DNA of 33,930 bases from Cochliopodium minus (taxonomy: Eukaryota; Discosea; Himatismenida; Cochliopodiidae), in NCBI GenBank assembly GCA_024220525.1, contig JAMYWO010000090.1:9906-43835 (forward strand), given 5' to 3'. The position numbers and the translations under genes are program-made. Shown in pieces: positions 1 through 11,419 of the stretch (positions are counted from its first letter, which is position 1; each line of letters begins with the position of its first letter). The notes beneath the pieces were generated by a model. The model ran no database searches and was not told where the DNA came from. It was given only the letters and a program-made list of their open reading frames with translations.

Positions 1-88
1 TAAAATAAATAAAATAAATAAAATAAATAAAATAAATAAAATAAATAAAATAAATAAAATAAATAAAATAAAATAAATAAATAAAATT
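1..88. repeat. Simple repeat, 9-bp TAAAATAAA unit
   Basis: About seven near-perfect copies of a 9-bp unit run from the window edge, then degenerate. The tract lies just past the last recognised receptor exon. It looks like the intron repeats elsewhere in the window, which is consistent with the receptor gene continuing to the left. Confidence 0.8.
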
Positions 89-92
89 ATTT

Positions 93-3000
93 TTACATGA
101 AATATAGAGAAAAATAACAAAACAAAACAGTGTAATTGGACATTTTGTGCAAAAAATTTTCTGTTTTGAAGAGATAAGGCTGAAGGTAGTACTCCAAAAA
201 GAGGAAAAACATGATTATGAAGAAAAATAATATAACATTGGTGATATTGAGCGGCTTTAAAAACATGAAGACCACTTGAATGATCACTTTACGAGCAATC
301 CTTTTTTTTCCAAAAAAAAAAAAAAATGATTAAAATATTAAAATAGAAAAATTTAAAAAATAAAAAAACTTTTTTACCATATTATTTCATAATAATAGTA
401 TTGATTTCTAAAGTTCTAAAAAAAAAAAAGATTAAGCAATTTTAATTCATAAAAGAGAATTTTTAAACAAAAAAAAACTTACAATAAACAAAAAACCTGT
501 TTTTTTTTTCAAATAAATTTTTTTAAAAAGTTTAAAAAAAAAAGAAATATTTAATTAAATTTTAATACCATATCTGTTTGAAACAGTTGTCTCTCCCAAG
601 TTTTTTTTGGATTTCAGAATAATTATCGAAAAAACGAAAGAGAAAACGACCAAAAATAAGACCGCCAAGGTAGTTCCTCCAATGAAAATGATTCTGTAAT
701 TTACATCTGATTCCTGACACCTTTAAAAATAAAAATCAAAAAAATAAAAAATAAAAAAAATAATAAATGAAGAATAAAAAATAAAAAATAAAAAATAAAA
801 AATAAAATATAAAAAATAAAATATAAAATATAAAATATAAAATTAAGTAAAAATTCTTACATAATGCTATAATTATAACTGAAGAAATTTTTCCCATTTA
901 TTCTTGAACAATCCCAAATGTTGACTATCTTGTAGGAGATCCAGACGTAGGAAAAGTAAATATAATAAACAATATACCCTATAACTTTGTCTTTTCTATT
1001 AATAAAATAAGAATAAACAATTTAAAAACAATAAAAAATATAATTTTAAATGTGAAAAAAAAAAATTAAAATAAAACTATTTTAAAATGTAAAATACCTC
1101 GGAATATATTTATCTGCAGTACCCCATACTGTTATTTCTTTTACTTGGGAGTTGTAAGAAGGCCTGTTGTTTTCAATCACTCTCAACATTTCAATCTTTT
1201 CAGGGGGAGTGATATTGTATGTGCTTCCTTCCAAAAGATCCACATTCTCCTCTGAAATTGGTTGTTTTTTGATTTTCTTTTGATATTCTCTCTTATTTTT
1301 CCAGGTCAAATAAACATCGTTCAAAACTAGAATTACAAGACCTTTTAAATATAAAATAAAAAAAGATTTAATAAAAAAAGTTTAAAAATAAGTTGAAAAA
1401 AAATTTTAAAAAAGTTTTAAAAAAAGTTTTAAAAAAAGTTTTAAAAAAAGTTTTAAAAAATTTTTTAAATGAAAAAAGTTTTTAAATGAAATTATCTTTT
1501 GAAATTTAAAAATTATTTTTTAGAAAAAAAATTACCAACAAATAAACTTGTAAAATACAAGTAATTTTGAAGGATCCACTTTTGACCTTGATTCAAGGAC
1601 TTTGGAAGGAAGCAATCATAACCCACAACATCGAAGGGATTTAAGTTTCCCAAGAAAATTCCCAAAAAACAGGTTATTAGAAGTTGCATGTACCATATGT
1701 TTATCTTCACTACTCCTGAGTATGTAGCATAATCATCTTTTCTTCTCACAGTCAGTTGGGTCAAAAGGAATGATGTAATCACAAAAGCTATTTAAAACAA
1801 AATTGATGAAAAAAATCAAACAAAATCTAAAATTAAATGTAAAAAATAAAAACTAATATTAAATGACAAGTATAAATAAAATTTATGAACAAAAAATAAA
1901 AATATAAAATAAAAAATAAAAAATAAAAAATAAAAAATAAAAAATAAATAAAAAATAAAAAATAAAATTAATAGAAAATAATAAATAAATTTATGAATAA
2001 AAAATAAAAAATATTACAAATGAAAAAAAAAAAAATGAAATGAATAAAAAATAAATTATAAATTATAAATAATAAATAAAAAATAAAAAAATAAAAAAAT
2101 AAATAAAATCTAAAAATAAAAATAAAATATAAAAAATTATTTTTTTGAAAATAAACTTACGCACTGTGAAGAATTGGATAAGAAGTGTCGAAGAACTGAA
2201 AACAGAAAAAATCAGCATAAAAACAGATACATGGTAGAGGTGAGGGAGAGTCTTATAATTGCTGAAAATGATAAAAATAAACATGATTCCTACTACTGAA
2301 AAATATAATAGTAGTTGGATATATGATCTGTGTGAGCACAAAATACAAAAAGATCCCAATGAATGGTAAATAACCGTTTCATTCACAACACAACTTGACT
2401 TATATTAAAAGTGTTTGATAAATATTTTTAAAAATAAAATAAAAAATAAAATAAAAAATTAAAAAACTAAAAAAATTTAAAAAACAAATAAAATGAAATT
2501 TTTTAATATCATTTAAAAATAAATAAAATTTAGATCAAAATATAAATTAATTTTTACAAAAAAATTACAAAAATGTTGAGTAAATAAAATTTAAATTAAA
2601 AAAATAAAAAGTTTTCAAAAAAAAATTAATTTAAAAAATAAAAGAATAATTTTACACAAAGAAGACCAGTATACCCTTCTTTACATAATTGACCTTTTTC
2701 TAAAGATCTAGTTTTTAGATTATAAATACAAGTGGCTTCGCTACAACAAGCAACATTTTCACATTCTACAATTTTTAAGAAGCTGTCATTTACTTGAAAA
2801 GGGAAATACTTGCTCGGATATTCAACCAAGTTTCCCATACAAGTTAGAGTATTATTAATGTAACATGAATAACATTCATCAGGAGGAGTTCCCTTAAAAT
2901 TTAAAATAAAAATGAATCATTTTAAAAAAATTTATTTTGTAAAAATAATTAAAATAAAGAATCAATAATTTTCAACAAAATTCACAACTAAAAAAAATCA

Positions 3001-4543
3001 GTAAAATTAAAAAAAGTTACCATATAACCATCAACACAAGAACATCCTTCATAATTTATTATTTCTGGGTAAATGTCGAGTAATTGTTTGGTTCTTATTC
3101 TATTTGAAGTGTTGTAATCAATGATGTTGTTGAACTCTGTAGAAGAATAGATGTTGTAACACTCGTAGTAACTGTCTTCATTAATTTTACTTCTGTAAAG
3201 TTTTTTAGGTAGATCAAATCTGTAATGAGAAATGGTGATGTTGTTGCCTCTCATGTTTAAATAAGTGTTTTGGTAGTACAAATCGAATTCTCCACGTAAT
3301 CTGTTGAAAGAGACGTCAATGAAAGAGATTTTGGGCTTGGAGGATATTTTCTTGAGATCATTCGAGTTGTTAAGGTGATTTATATTGATGGAAAGCTTTT
3401 CTATGTTTTCTGGGAGACAAGGGATGTTGTGAAGGAAATTTTCTGACAATATGAGGTTTTTGACAAAGATGTTCAGAAAAGTTCTGTCGTCAATCAAAGT
3501 AATGTAATTTTTTGTCAGATCTAAAATCTCGAAGCAATATCCATCATCGTTTGTGATATTGAAAACTTGGAGGGAAGTAAGAAAGTTGTTTGACAAGAAC
3601 AAACTTACATCGTACGGAGTGTTTCTTTCGAAGCTTGAAGGAATTTTCGTTATTCTGTTGGACACTAATGAAAGGTATTGGAGGTTTCTACATCCCAAAA
3701 TTTGAGGAGGTATTTCAGCAATCATGTTAAAGTCAAAAACGATGTTAGAAAGATTTGGTAAGTCACATAATTGAATGGGTATTTCTGTTAAATTAGAATT
3801 TGTTATTATCAAGTTGTTTATTGTTGATTCGTTATAGTATTGATTGGGTAAAGATGAGATATTGGAGTGACTCAAATCTAATTCTTGTATTGGAAGATAA
3901 AATATGGATGGAGGTATTTCCAAGATTGGATTTGATGATAATGTGAAGGATCTCAAATTATTCAATTCTTTCCAATCTATATTTGAAATATTTTCTATTT
4001 TATTGTTTTCTATTTTCAAATTTTGAAGGTTTTTCAAATTTGCCAAACATTCAGGAAGTGAATTTATTTGATTTCCATTCACATATAATTCTTTCAATTG
4101 AGAAAATGAACAAAGTGATTCTGTAATATTTCCTCTTTTATTTTCAATAAAAAATTTATTCTTATAATTTGAATATCAAAGCAATTTGATTACCTTATTG
4201 TATTTAAAGATAGATCCAATGATTGAATGTATACAAGACTTTTGATGGATTGAGGTATTTCTCCAGTCAAATTGTTATCAGAAAGAGTTAAGGAGATCAC
4301 ATGATAATCATTTTCAGAACATACGACTCCTATCCATCCACAATAATCAAAATCAAAGAATGGGGTTCTATTCCAATTGTATTTCGTCCAATATTTTCCA
4401 TTCATAGCGTTATAAATATCAATCAATGCTCTCATTTCCAATGATGTTTCATTGCTTCGAGAATATATGAGTGGAATGCATAAGAGAATAAATAAAATAG
4501 TGGAAACAACAATTCTATTCAACATTTTTTTTTTATATTTCAT
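93..4543 (-). CDS. LRR / EGF-like / multi-pass transmembrane receptor-like protein
   Basis: Spliced model, 11 exons on the minus strand: 4543-4194, 4134-3021, 2892-2656, 2398-2161, 1787-1536, 1341-1098, 995-861, 720-569, 496-483, 415-378, 300-93. All phases agree and give about 993 residues. Residues 1-30 are a signal peptide (start at 4543; Met7 is an alternative). A plant-type LRR cap follows (W..W.GV.C) and then leucine-rich repeats to about residue 450. A Cys-rich EGF-like part (CKEGYTGLLC at the end of exon 3) leads into 8-9 hydrophobic helices from about residue 590. Exons 8-10 encode RYGFLF...YYYYE..W.ARK, which resembles a motif I know from protist EGF/multi-TM surface proteins. A sensor or adhesion receptor is inferred; ligand and output are unknown. 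The stop at 93-95 overlaps a GTAAAA donor, so the gene may continue left of the window. Divergent from the carboxypeptidase gene, 181 bp between starts. Confidence 0.82.
483..496 (-). other. 14-nt microexon of the LRR receptor gene
   Basis: On the minus strand this stretch follows an AAACAG acceptor and precedes a perfect GTAAGT donor. Entering in phase 1 and leaving in phase 0, it encodes GFLFI of the RYGFLF motif. Exon 8 (569-720) cannot be joined in frame to exon 10 (378-415) or exon 11 (93-300) without it, and with it all phases agree. Confidence 0.75.
772..842. repeat. ATAAAAA/ATAAAAT simple repeat in a receptor intron
   Basis: A 7-bp ATAAAAA unit and variants fill the intron between exons 7 and 8 of the LRR receptor gene. 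It is typical of the low-complexity intron filler in this genome. Confidence 0.75.
1406..1464. repeat. 12-bp GTTTTAAAAAAA tandem repeat in an intron
   Basis: G residues recur at 1414, 1426, 1438 and 1450, giving an exact 12-bp period over about four copies. The repeat lies inside the intron between receptor exons 5 and 6. It has no spacers and is not a CRISPR. Confidence 0.75.
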
Positions 4544-4724
4544 TTTGTAAAAAAAAAAAAGAAATTAAATTAAATTTCGATTGAAAATTCTTAAAAAAAT
4601 GATTGACCATAAGAATACAAATTTTAGTATCTCAAAAGATTTTGATTTTTCTATCTCTTTGATTGCTTTTTTATTTTATTTTCTGAAAAAAGAAAATTCA
4701 AAAGAAAATTAACGAAAAAAAAAA
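4544..4724. promoter_or_regulatory. Divergent intergenic region between receptor and carboxypeptidase
   Basis: This 181-bp AT-rich gap separates the start codons of two genes running away from each other, so it must hold both promoters and 5' leaders. I see no specific element beyond A/T runs next to each start. Confidence 0.4.
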
Positions 4725-7700
4725 ATGAAGATTATTTATATTCTATTTGCTTTGTTATTTATATGCATAGTATCATCAAAATCAGCATTCCCCAAAATAA
4801 ATATTGGTAAAGCCACAAAAATAATATACAATCAAATAAAAAGAAATACGAGAATATTATATTGTAAATTTAATATGCAATTGGAATCTATCTAATGACA
4901 TAACCAAGCTATTATTCAACATAATTAATTTCTTCTGTAAAATTTTAAAGGTGGAGTTGATAGCAATGGAGAGGAAAGATCCGGCATGGGAGAAACAATA
5001 ATCAACAATATAAAAGATCCCCTTGAAATCCAAAGAAGAACAAGGGTACATAAATTGCCAAATTCCAATATGGCTTTCCCACCAGTATCTTATTCAGGAT
5101 ATGTTACAGGTATTTTAAAAAATTATAAAAAAAAATTTTCATAGAAAAAATAAAATAAAATAAAATAATTTTAATTAATTTAACAAAAAAAATAGTTAAT
5201 CAAACATATGGAGGAAATTTATTTTTTTGGTTTTTTGTTTCACAAAACAAGGGGATCAATGCTCCTTTGATCTTATGGCTTCAAGGGTTTGTTTTTAGGA
5301 AACATCCAAAACATAAATAATAATGCCAATGGTATTGTTTTTTTTTTTTAAAGAGGTCCAGGATGTCCATCTTTAATGGGAGAAGGTAAAAAAAAAAAAA
5401 TTTTATTTCTCATTTTTATTATTAAATTTATTTTTTGTTTTTATTGAAATAAATTTTATTTTTTGTTTTCATTGAAATAAATTTTTATTTCGCTTCGTTT
5501 TTATTTTTTGTTTTACTAAAAAAAAAGTAATGGAACAAGGACCTTACCACTTGAACGAAAACAACTTGACAATGACAGAGAATCCTTTCACATGGAACAA
5601 AGTAAAAAAACAAACAAACTACCACTCTTTATTCAAAATTTTTAAAACTACAAATTAGGATTATAACATGATCTACATTGATCAACCTGTTGGTAAAAAA
5701 AAAAAAAAATAATATTTTTTTGAATTTAAATTTTATTTTTAATTAATTTATTTTATGATTCAATTGATATTTTACTGCTAAATTGGTTTTTAATATTTTA
5801 TAAATATCAAAAAAAAATTTTACAATAATTTTTTTATCATATTATTTTTTATTTTAATTAATATTTTTCAACAATTTTTTAAATATTATATTTTACTAAA
5901 ACTTTTAATAAGGTGTTGGCTTCTCTTACATTGAAAACGCCACTGGTTATGTCACCAACCAAGACCAAATGGCAAGAGAGTTGTACATCGGAATTCAAGA
6001 ATTTTTCAGAGGGTTTTATAACGTCTCCAAAAACGATTTTTACATCATGGGCGAAAGGTAAAATAAATTATTTTTACATTTTTAGTTATTTGAAGTTTAC
6101 TTTTTATATTAAAATTATTTATTTACATTTTTAATTATTCATTGATTATTTTTTAATTATTTAAATTTAATTATTTAAATAATTATTTTAAAACTTATTT
6201 TGTAATTATTTTTAAATTTTTAATTTTAAAATTACTTTTAATTCAAAATTTTCATTTTTTTAATTTTTATTTGTTTTAATTTAAATTTAGTTTTTTCTAA
6301 ATTAATTTTTTCAACCATTTTATTTTTAACAATAAGTTATGGAGGAAAGTATGTCCCTTCTATTGCTTACGAAATCTTGCAACAAAATTTGAACCCCAAC
6401 AACCGTTTCATCAATTTGAAAGGAATTGCTGTTGGTGATGGATTAACGTAATAAATTAATTTTCTTTTCCAGAAGAATTTTTTTCATTTTTTTTTTTTTG
6501 AATTAATAAAATCACAGTGATCCAATCAACCAAGTAAATATTTTTTTTTTTGAAAAATTTAAATCAAAATTAATCATTCTTTTGTTTTACTAAATTTTTT
6601 TGCAAAAGGTAAAATCTTATGCTGAATATTCTTACAGGTACTTTTATTGAACATTTTTATTTTTATTTTTATTTTTTATTCAATTTTTTATTTTTTTAAT
6701 TTAAATTTTTAATTTTAATTTTTAATTTTTAATTTTTAATTTTAATTTTTAATTTTAATTTTTAATTTTAATTTTTAATTATTAATTTTTATTTTTCAAT
6801 TTTTTATTTTTACTTTTTTAAATTTATTTTTTTAAATTTATTATTTTTTATTTTATTATTTTTTAGTAATGGACTTGTAGACGAAAAACAAAGAAAAGTA
6901 ATCGAAAGTTTGCAAGAGATAGCAGTGAGTGCAATCCAAAATGAGGACTGGCCAAATGCAACCAATGCCATCTCCAACGTCTTCGGACAAGTTTTGGAAT
7001 ATTCTGGAAACCCAAATGTGTTGGACATCAGAAGTAAAAAATTAAAATAAATTAAAATAAAATAAAATAAAATATTATAAAATCAAATCAAATCAAATAA
7101 AATAAAAATTTTTTTGTTTTAAATTAAAAAAATGAAACAATAAACAAAATAAAACAAATAAATTATAATTGTATAAATAAAATAAAAATAATAAATCATA
7201 AATGAAAATAAAATTAAAATAAAATAAAAAATCCATAATAAATAAAATTATTCTTAAATATTAAATTTTGTTTATTTAAAATTAAAAAAAAACAAATATA
7301 AAATATAAAAATAAAAAATCAAAATAAAATATAAAAATAAAAAATAAAATAAAAAATAAATTAATAAAAAATAAAAAATAAAAAATATAAAAAAAAACAA
7401 ATAAATAAATAAATAAATAAAAAAATAAAAAATAAATAAATAAATAAATAAAATAAAAAATAAAAATAAAAAATAAAAATAAAAAATGCAATGTTACTTA
7501 TATTATTAAACTTTATTTTTTAAGCTTATGACCAATACCATTTCAGCTACATCGGAAAATACTTCAACCAACCAGAAGTGAGACAATCCTTAAACGTAGG
7601 AAACCACACCTTTAAAGGTGCAAATTGTAACGATCCTGCTGGTAAAAATTAAATATTATTTTAAAAAAAATAATTTAAATATTAAAAAATAATTTTAAAT

Positions 7701-8277
7701 AATTTTTTCTATTTTTTTAACATTAGGAACTGCTCTTAATGATGACGTTGGAAAAAGTGTTGCTTGGAAGTTCCCTTTCATTTTGAACTATATTGACGTG
7801 ATGCTCTACAATGGGCAATTCGACTTGGAAGTCAACTTGGTCGGTTCTCAACTTTGGATTTCAAATATTAACGTAATAAAAAAAAATATATTTGTTTGTT
7901 ATTGTTTATTATATTTTATTTTTTGATTTTTTTATTTTTAATTTTTTTATTTTTTAATTTAATATTTTTTAATTTTTTTTTATTTAATATTTTTTTTAGT
8001 GGACAGGTATCCCTTATTATTTGAATGCTTCCAGAGCTGTGTGGAACAATTCTTTGGGAGAAGTTGCAGGGTTTGTGAGAAACTACCAAAACTTCTACCA
8101 AGTGATTGTTGCGGGATCAGGACATATGGTAACGACACAAGAAAAATATGAATTTTATTTTTAATTTTTTTTTTTGTTTAATTTTTTTTTTTTTTTTAAT
8201 TTAAAAAGGTTCCTTTCAATCAGCCAAGAAATTCACAAGATATGGTCAAATATTTTATTGAAAAAAGTTGGCATTAA
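4725..8277 (+). CDS. Secreted serine carboxypeptidase (peptidase family S10)
   Basis: Fifteen exons: 4725-4806, 4951-5109, 5196-5286, 5354-5385, 5528-5601, 5659-5692, 5913-6057, 6337-6447, 6518-6533, 6609-6637, 6867-7033, 7525-7641, 7727-7872, 8000-8128, 8209-8277. All phases agree; 466 residues, a normal S10 length. A signal peptide covers about residues 1-20. Family motifs appear in order: SGYVTV, the oxyanion-hole segment LQGGPGCPS (about 109-117), IDQPVGVGFSY, GESYGG with nucleophile Ser206, YNGQFD with Asp385, and GSGHMVP with His443. The best resemblance is to vitellogenic/CPVL-like carboxypeptidases. It should remove C-terminal residues in a lysosomal, vacuolar or secreted compartment. 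The Ser206 codon is split by an intron (AG|T), one exon is 16 nt, and one donor is GTTTGT. It converges on the C2-FYVE gene with 105 bp between stops. Confidence 0.93.
6518..6533 (+). other. 16-nt microexon of the carboxypeptidase gene
   Basis: The sequence between a CACAG acceptor and a GTAAAT donor completes a split Thr codon and encodes DPINQ. It enters in phase 2 and leaves in phase 0. Together with the next exon it gives GLTDPINQV, the expected S10 context after the AVGDGLT strand. Confidence 0.85.
6700..6800. repeat. TTTTTAAT-type simple repeat in an intron
   Basis: Irregular repeats of TTTTTAAT/TTTTAAT fill the intron between carboxypeptidase exons 10 and 11. No coding or structural signal is apparent. 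Confidence 0.7.
7034..7524. repeat. Long A-rich intron made of AAATAAAA repeats
   Basis: This 491-nt intron is the longest in the carboxypeptidase gene. It is made mostly of AAATA/AAAATAA repeats on the coding strand, unlike the T-rich introns elsewhere in the same gene. An open frame on the reverse strand here encodes only Phe/Leu/Ile/Tyr and is a by-product of the repeat. Confidence 0.75.
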
Positions 8278-8382
8278 ACAAAATAAAAAAATCCAAAATT
8301 ACCATTAACAAATCAAAATCAAAACAAAAAATTTTTTTATTTTTCATTTTTTATTTCGAATTTTTATTTTAATTTTTTTTTT

Positions 8383-11300
8383 TTAATTGAAAATTTCTTC
8401 GTTTGAGATGATAACTTCGTTTCCAAATCTTACTTGGATGTGGTCCAGACATTCATCTTGTTCCACGTCGTCCTTAATTTCAATAGCAACTTTGAGAGCT
8501 TCTGAGTCAATGATCTTCTTTTCCTCCATCACTTTCATCACTTTTATTGCTTTTTCATAAATATAGCTCAATCCAAACATTTTCACTAAAAACAAAAAAA
8601 TGAATTAAAATAAATTTAAATAAAAAAAAAAAAAAATGAAATTTATTACTTCTTTTCATGATTTGCTTTTTGGTAAGTGAAGGAAAGTTTTTGTTGAAAT
8701 AATAATCTACTTCAATTTGAGTGTAAAAAACAGGGTTGATGGAGGGGATTTTGTAGACTATTTTGACGAGCGTAGCAAACAAGTCCTTCCACTTTGAGTT
8801 CAAGTGTTCTTTCCTGAAGTTGATTTCATTTTTTATATTTGTTTCCGAGTTAGGTCTTAATTTCCTCGAAATAGATTTTGCTTCAAGAAAAAATAAAATT
8901 TTGTTCAAAAAAAATTATAAAAAAAATTGAAAATTTTAAAAATAAATACCTAGAGTGATTCCATGTTTCAAAAAACTAACTGCACTTTCTGTGCCATGAT
9001 CCTCCATTTTTATGAATAACCATTTTCTATTAGTTTCCTTGATTGGAAGTTTGCCAAATAAAACGGTTGCTAATTTTAAAATGAAGAAAAAAAAATTAAA
9101 TTAAAATATTTTGGTTTTAAAAAAAAAATTTAAAATGTTTTATAAAAAAAAAAACTAATAATTTAAAATTTTCAATTTAAATTACTTTTCTCTCCAAATA
9201 AGCCACATTTAAATTCTCCACTAAAATCTATTCCAAGTTGATGATATCCCCTTACATTAGTCCCATCTTATATTTGAAATAAAAATAAAAAAATAAAAAA
9301 AATTGTTTATTATGTTTGAAAAAATTTTTAATTTAAACTATGAAATCAAAAATAATTAATAAATAATCTTATTTAAAAGAAATAAAAATGAAAATAAAAT
9401 AGTAAAAAAAAAACTACCGTTTAATTGAAAATCAACATAAAGATCAGGAGCATGTCCCCTGAGAGAATCAATTTTATCGCAATTTTTGATGAGACTCATG
9501 AAGTGAGTGCTTCCATATGACAATTTAGGATTGGAAGTCATTTTAGACATCACTTTTAGTTCTCTGTTGTACGCTACTTTTGACAACCAGTCAAACAATT
9601 CGTAGTTATTATCTTCAATCAAATAGGATCCGCTCAAAAACATACTTATTTAAAAAAATTGGGATATGAAACCATGAAAATACAAAATAAATAATTAAAT
9701 TTAATTAATATTTAAAATAAATTCTAGAAATAATGATTAAAATAAATTTTGATAATGATTAAAAAAAAAAAAATAAAAAAAGAAATAATTAATAAACAGA
9801 AAAGATTTGAGATTTGATTATTAAAAATTAAAAATAATTATTTTAAAAAAATTGTGGTTTTAAATAAAAATAAAATAAAATAGATAAAAGAAAAAAAAGA
9901 GAAAAGAAAAATTAATTTTAAATAACATTTCCAAAAAGAATAAAATAAAAAAATAAATAAAAAACCTTCTTTTATGAAAAGAAGTCTGTATGATTTTCCA
10001 TAAAACATGGATGACCTGCATTTTAGAATTAGGAGAAGAAGCACAGTGCTTTCTCACATCTTCTAGAATTTTCTTGCCCTTTTGGAGGTGTTCTTGGACA
10101 GTGAAGGGGTTGTAGATGCAGTTGAAGTGTTTTTTTATGTACTCACAGAATTCCAACGCTTCTTCTGATTTGCATATTTTTTCTAACGATTTTGGCCAAT
10201 GTATGTCAAAACATTTTTCACACAAACCTTTTTAAAAAAAAATGTTAAAAATAAATTAAAATTAATTAGAAATAATAAATTAAATGAAGAAAAAAAAATA
10301 TCTAAATTAAAATTAAATAATAAATAAATTAATATTTACTTGCGTGACGTCCATCATCGTAATAAACTCTTTTAAAACATGTTTGGCAAACAGGAGAACT
10401 TTTGTTGTTGAAAAAAAAGTCGGAAAAAGCAAAATTAAAACATAGTCTGAAAGATTTTATGAAAAAAAAAATTACCCGCACCTGTTTTAATTTTAAAAAA
10501 AAAAATTTCATAAAATTTCCATTTTTTTTATTTTTTAATTTTACAATCTACAATGATGCAATTTTTGTTCAACATTCCCACAATCATTACATTTTTTACA
10601 ACCACAAGAAAATCCCAAGTAAGTTCCCACACTCTTATATTTTCCATTACCTTTTGTTTTAATAAAAAAGAATAACAAAAAAAAAAAAAAAAAATTTTAA
10701 ATGAGATTATACAAACTAAGCATGAGTAAATTTTCTTTTGGTTTGGAAATAAAACTACATTAGAATTGTTAAATTCAAAAGCCACTTTTTCTATTGAACT
10801 TGATTTTCTGTCCTCCTCGATTTGAAAGTTTTCCAAAATCAGTTTCTTTTCTTCTTTCGAGTTTTGTACAGCTAAAGATAAATATACACTTCCCGATACA
10901 TATTCGTTATCTAAATCAGTGTTGAGATAGAACCATTTTTCTAATGTACCTCCTTCATCAACGATATCCATCACAGGGATGATAACTTGTCCTACTTTTG
11001 ATTTTTTTCGATTTTTTTTTTATTAGATTAGTTCCACTTATTGATTTTTAATTAGGTTTTGTTTTTACAGAAATCATCTTTTCCCATCTTTTTGTCGTAC
11101 AACATTAATTTCAAAGCGGAGTATTCTATTGAATCAAATGGGAAGGGTACAAAATTGAAATCAAATTTTGGGTTCAATGTCTTTTCAACCACTTTTGATT
11201 TTTGTTTCAATCCCCTTTTCGATTTGCATCTTTTTGAAATTTCAATCTTTATTTTATCTCACATTGATTTCAAAAAAAATACCCCAACATTATTGCATAT

Positions 11301-11419
11301 ACGTAAGGATTTCTAATATCAATTCAGTAAATTTTATCAAAAATTAGAATTGAAAGATTTTTGAACCTATAAAGATTCTTATTGGACAAATCTTTTGCTT
11401 CAATAACTATTGTAAACAT
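8383..11419 (-). CDS. C2-FYVE domain protein with unrecognised C-terminal region
   Basis: Thirteen exons on the minus strand: 11419-11367, 11312-11283, 11229-11069, 10994-10713, 10650-10545, 10481-10476, 10398-10340, 10227-9966, 9644-9418, 9266-9186, 9069-8950, 8880-8650, 8585-8383. Phases agree; 606 residues. Residues 1 to about 110 form a C2 domain (VIEAKDL, NPYVYAIMLG, TLNPKF, YDKKMGKDDFLGQ). Residues about 190-240 are a FYVE zinc finger: C193-x2-C196, HHCRLCG (209-213), C217-x2-C220, C235-x2-C238, with the same C2-C3 and C4-C5 spacing I recall for EEA1. FYVE domains bind PI3P on endosomes and C2 domains bind membranes or calcium, so an endosomal adaptor is inferred. The last ~360 residues match no family I know. 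They contain YGSTHFMSLI, RGHAPDLYVDF and WLFIKMEDHG. A 6-nt microexon supplies Cys-Gly of the FYVE signature. Confidence 0.82.
10476..10481 (-). other. 6-nt microexon encoding Cys-Gly of the FYVE motif
   Basis: GTGCGG on the minus strand is flanked by an AACAG acceptor and a GTAATT donor. It completes HHCRLCG: the upstream exon stops at HHCR plus two bases of the next codon, and the downstream exon begins one base before SPVCQTC. Skipping it keeps the frame but removes the Cys-Gly and thus one zinc ligand. Confidence 0.72.

Noticed and set aside
1406-1464. CRISPR-like regular repeat
   Set aside because: The period is a 12-bp A/T tandem repeat without unique spacers, inside a eukaryotic intron.
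7282-7491. Open frame rich in Phe, Leu, Ile and Tyr on the minus strand
   Set aside because: It is a translation of AAATA repeats within a carboxypeptidase intron.
10447-10475. A 29-nt intron followed by an exon starting at 10446 in the C2-FYVE gene
   Set aside because: The phase would work, but 29 nt is far below other introns here and the result breaks FYVE spacing. The acceptor at 10399-10400 gives a 77-nt intron and a canonical FYVE.
11230-11282. Apparent in-frame TGA in the C2 domain (possible pseudogene or code change)
   Set aside because: A 53-nt GT-AG intron removes it and joins NPYVYAIMLG to CKSKRGLK in frame, giving a normal C2 domain. TGA is also used as a true stop in F-box copy A.
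11059-11316. 85-codon plus-strand open frame
   Set aside because: It is antisense to the C2 domain exons, whose minus-strand reading gives clear C2 motifs.
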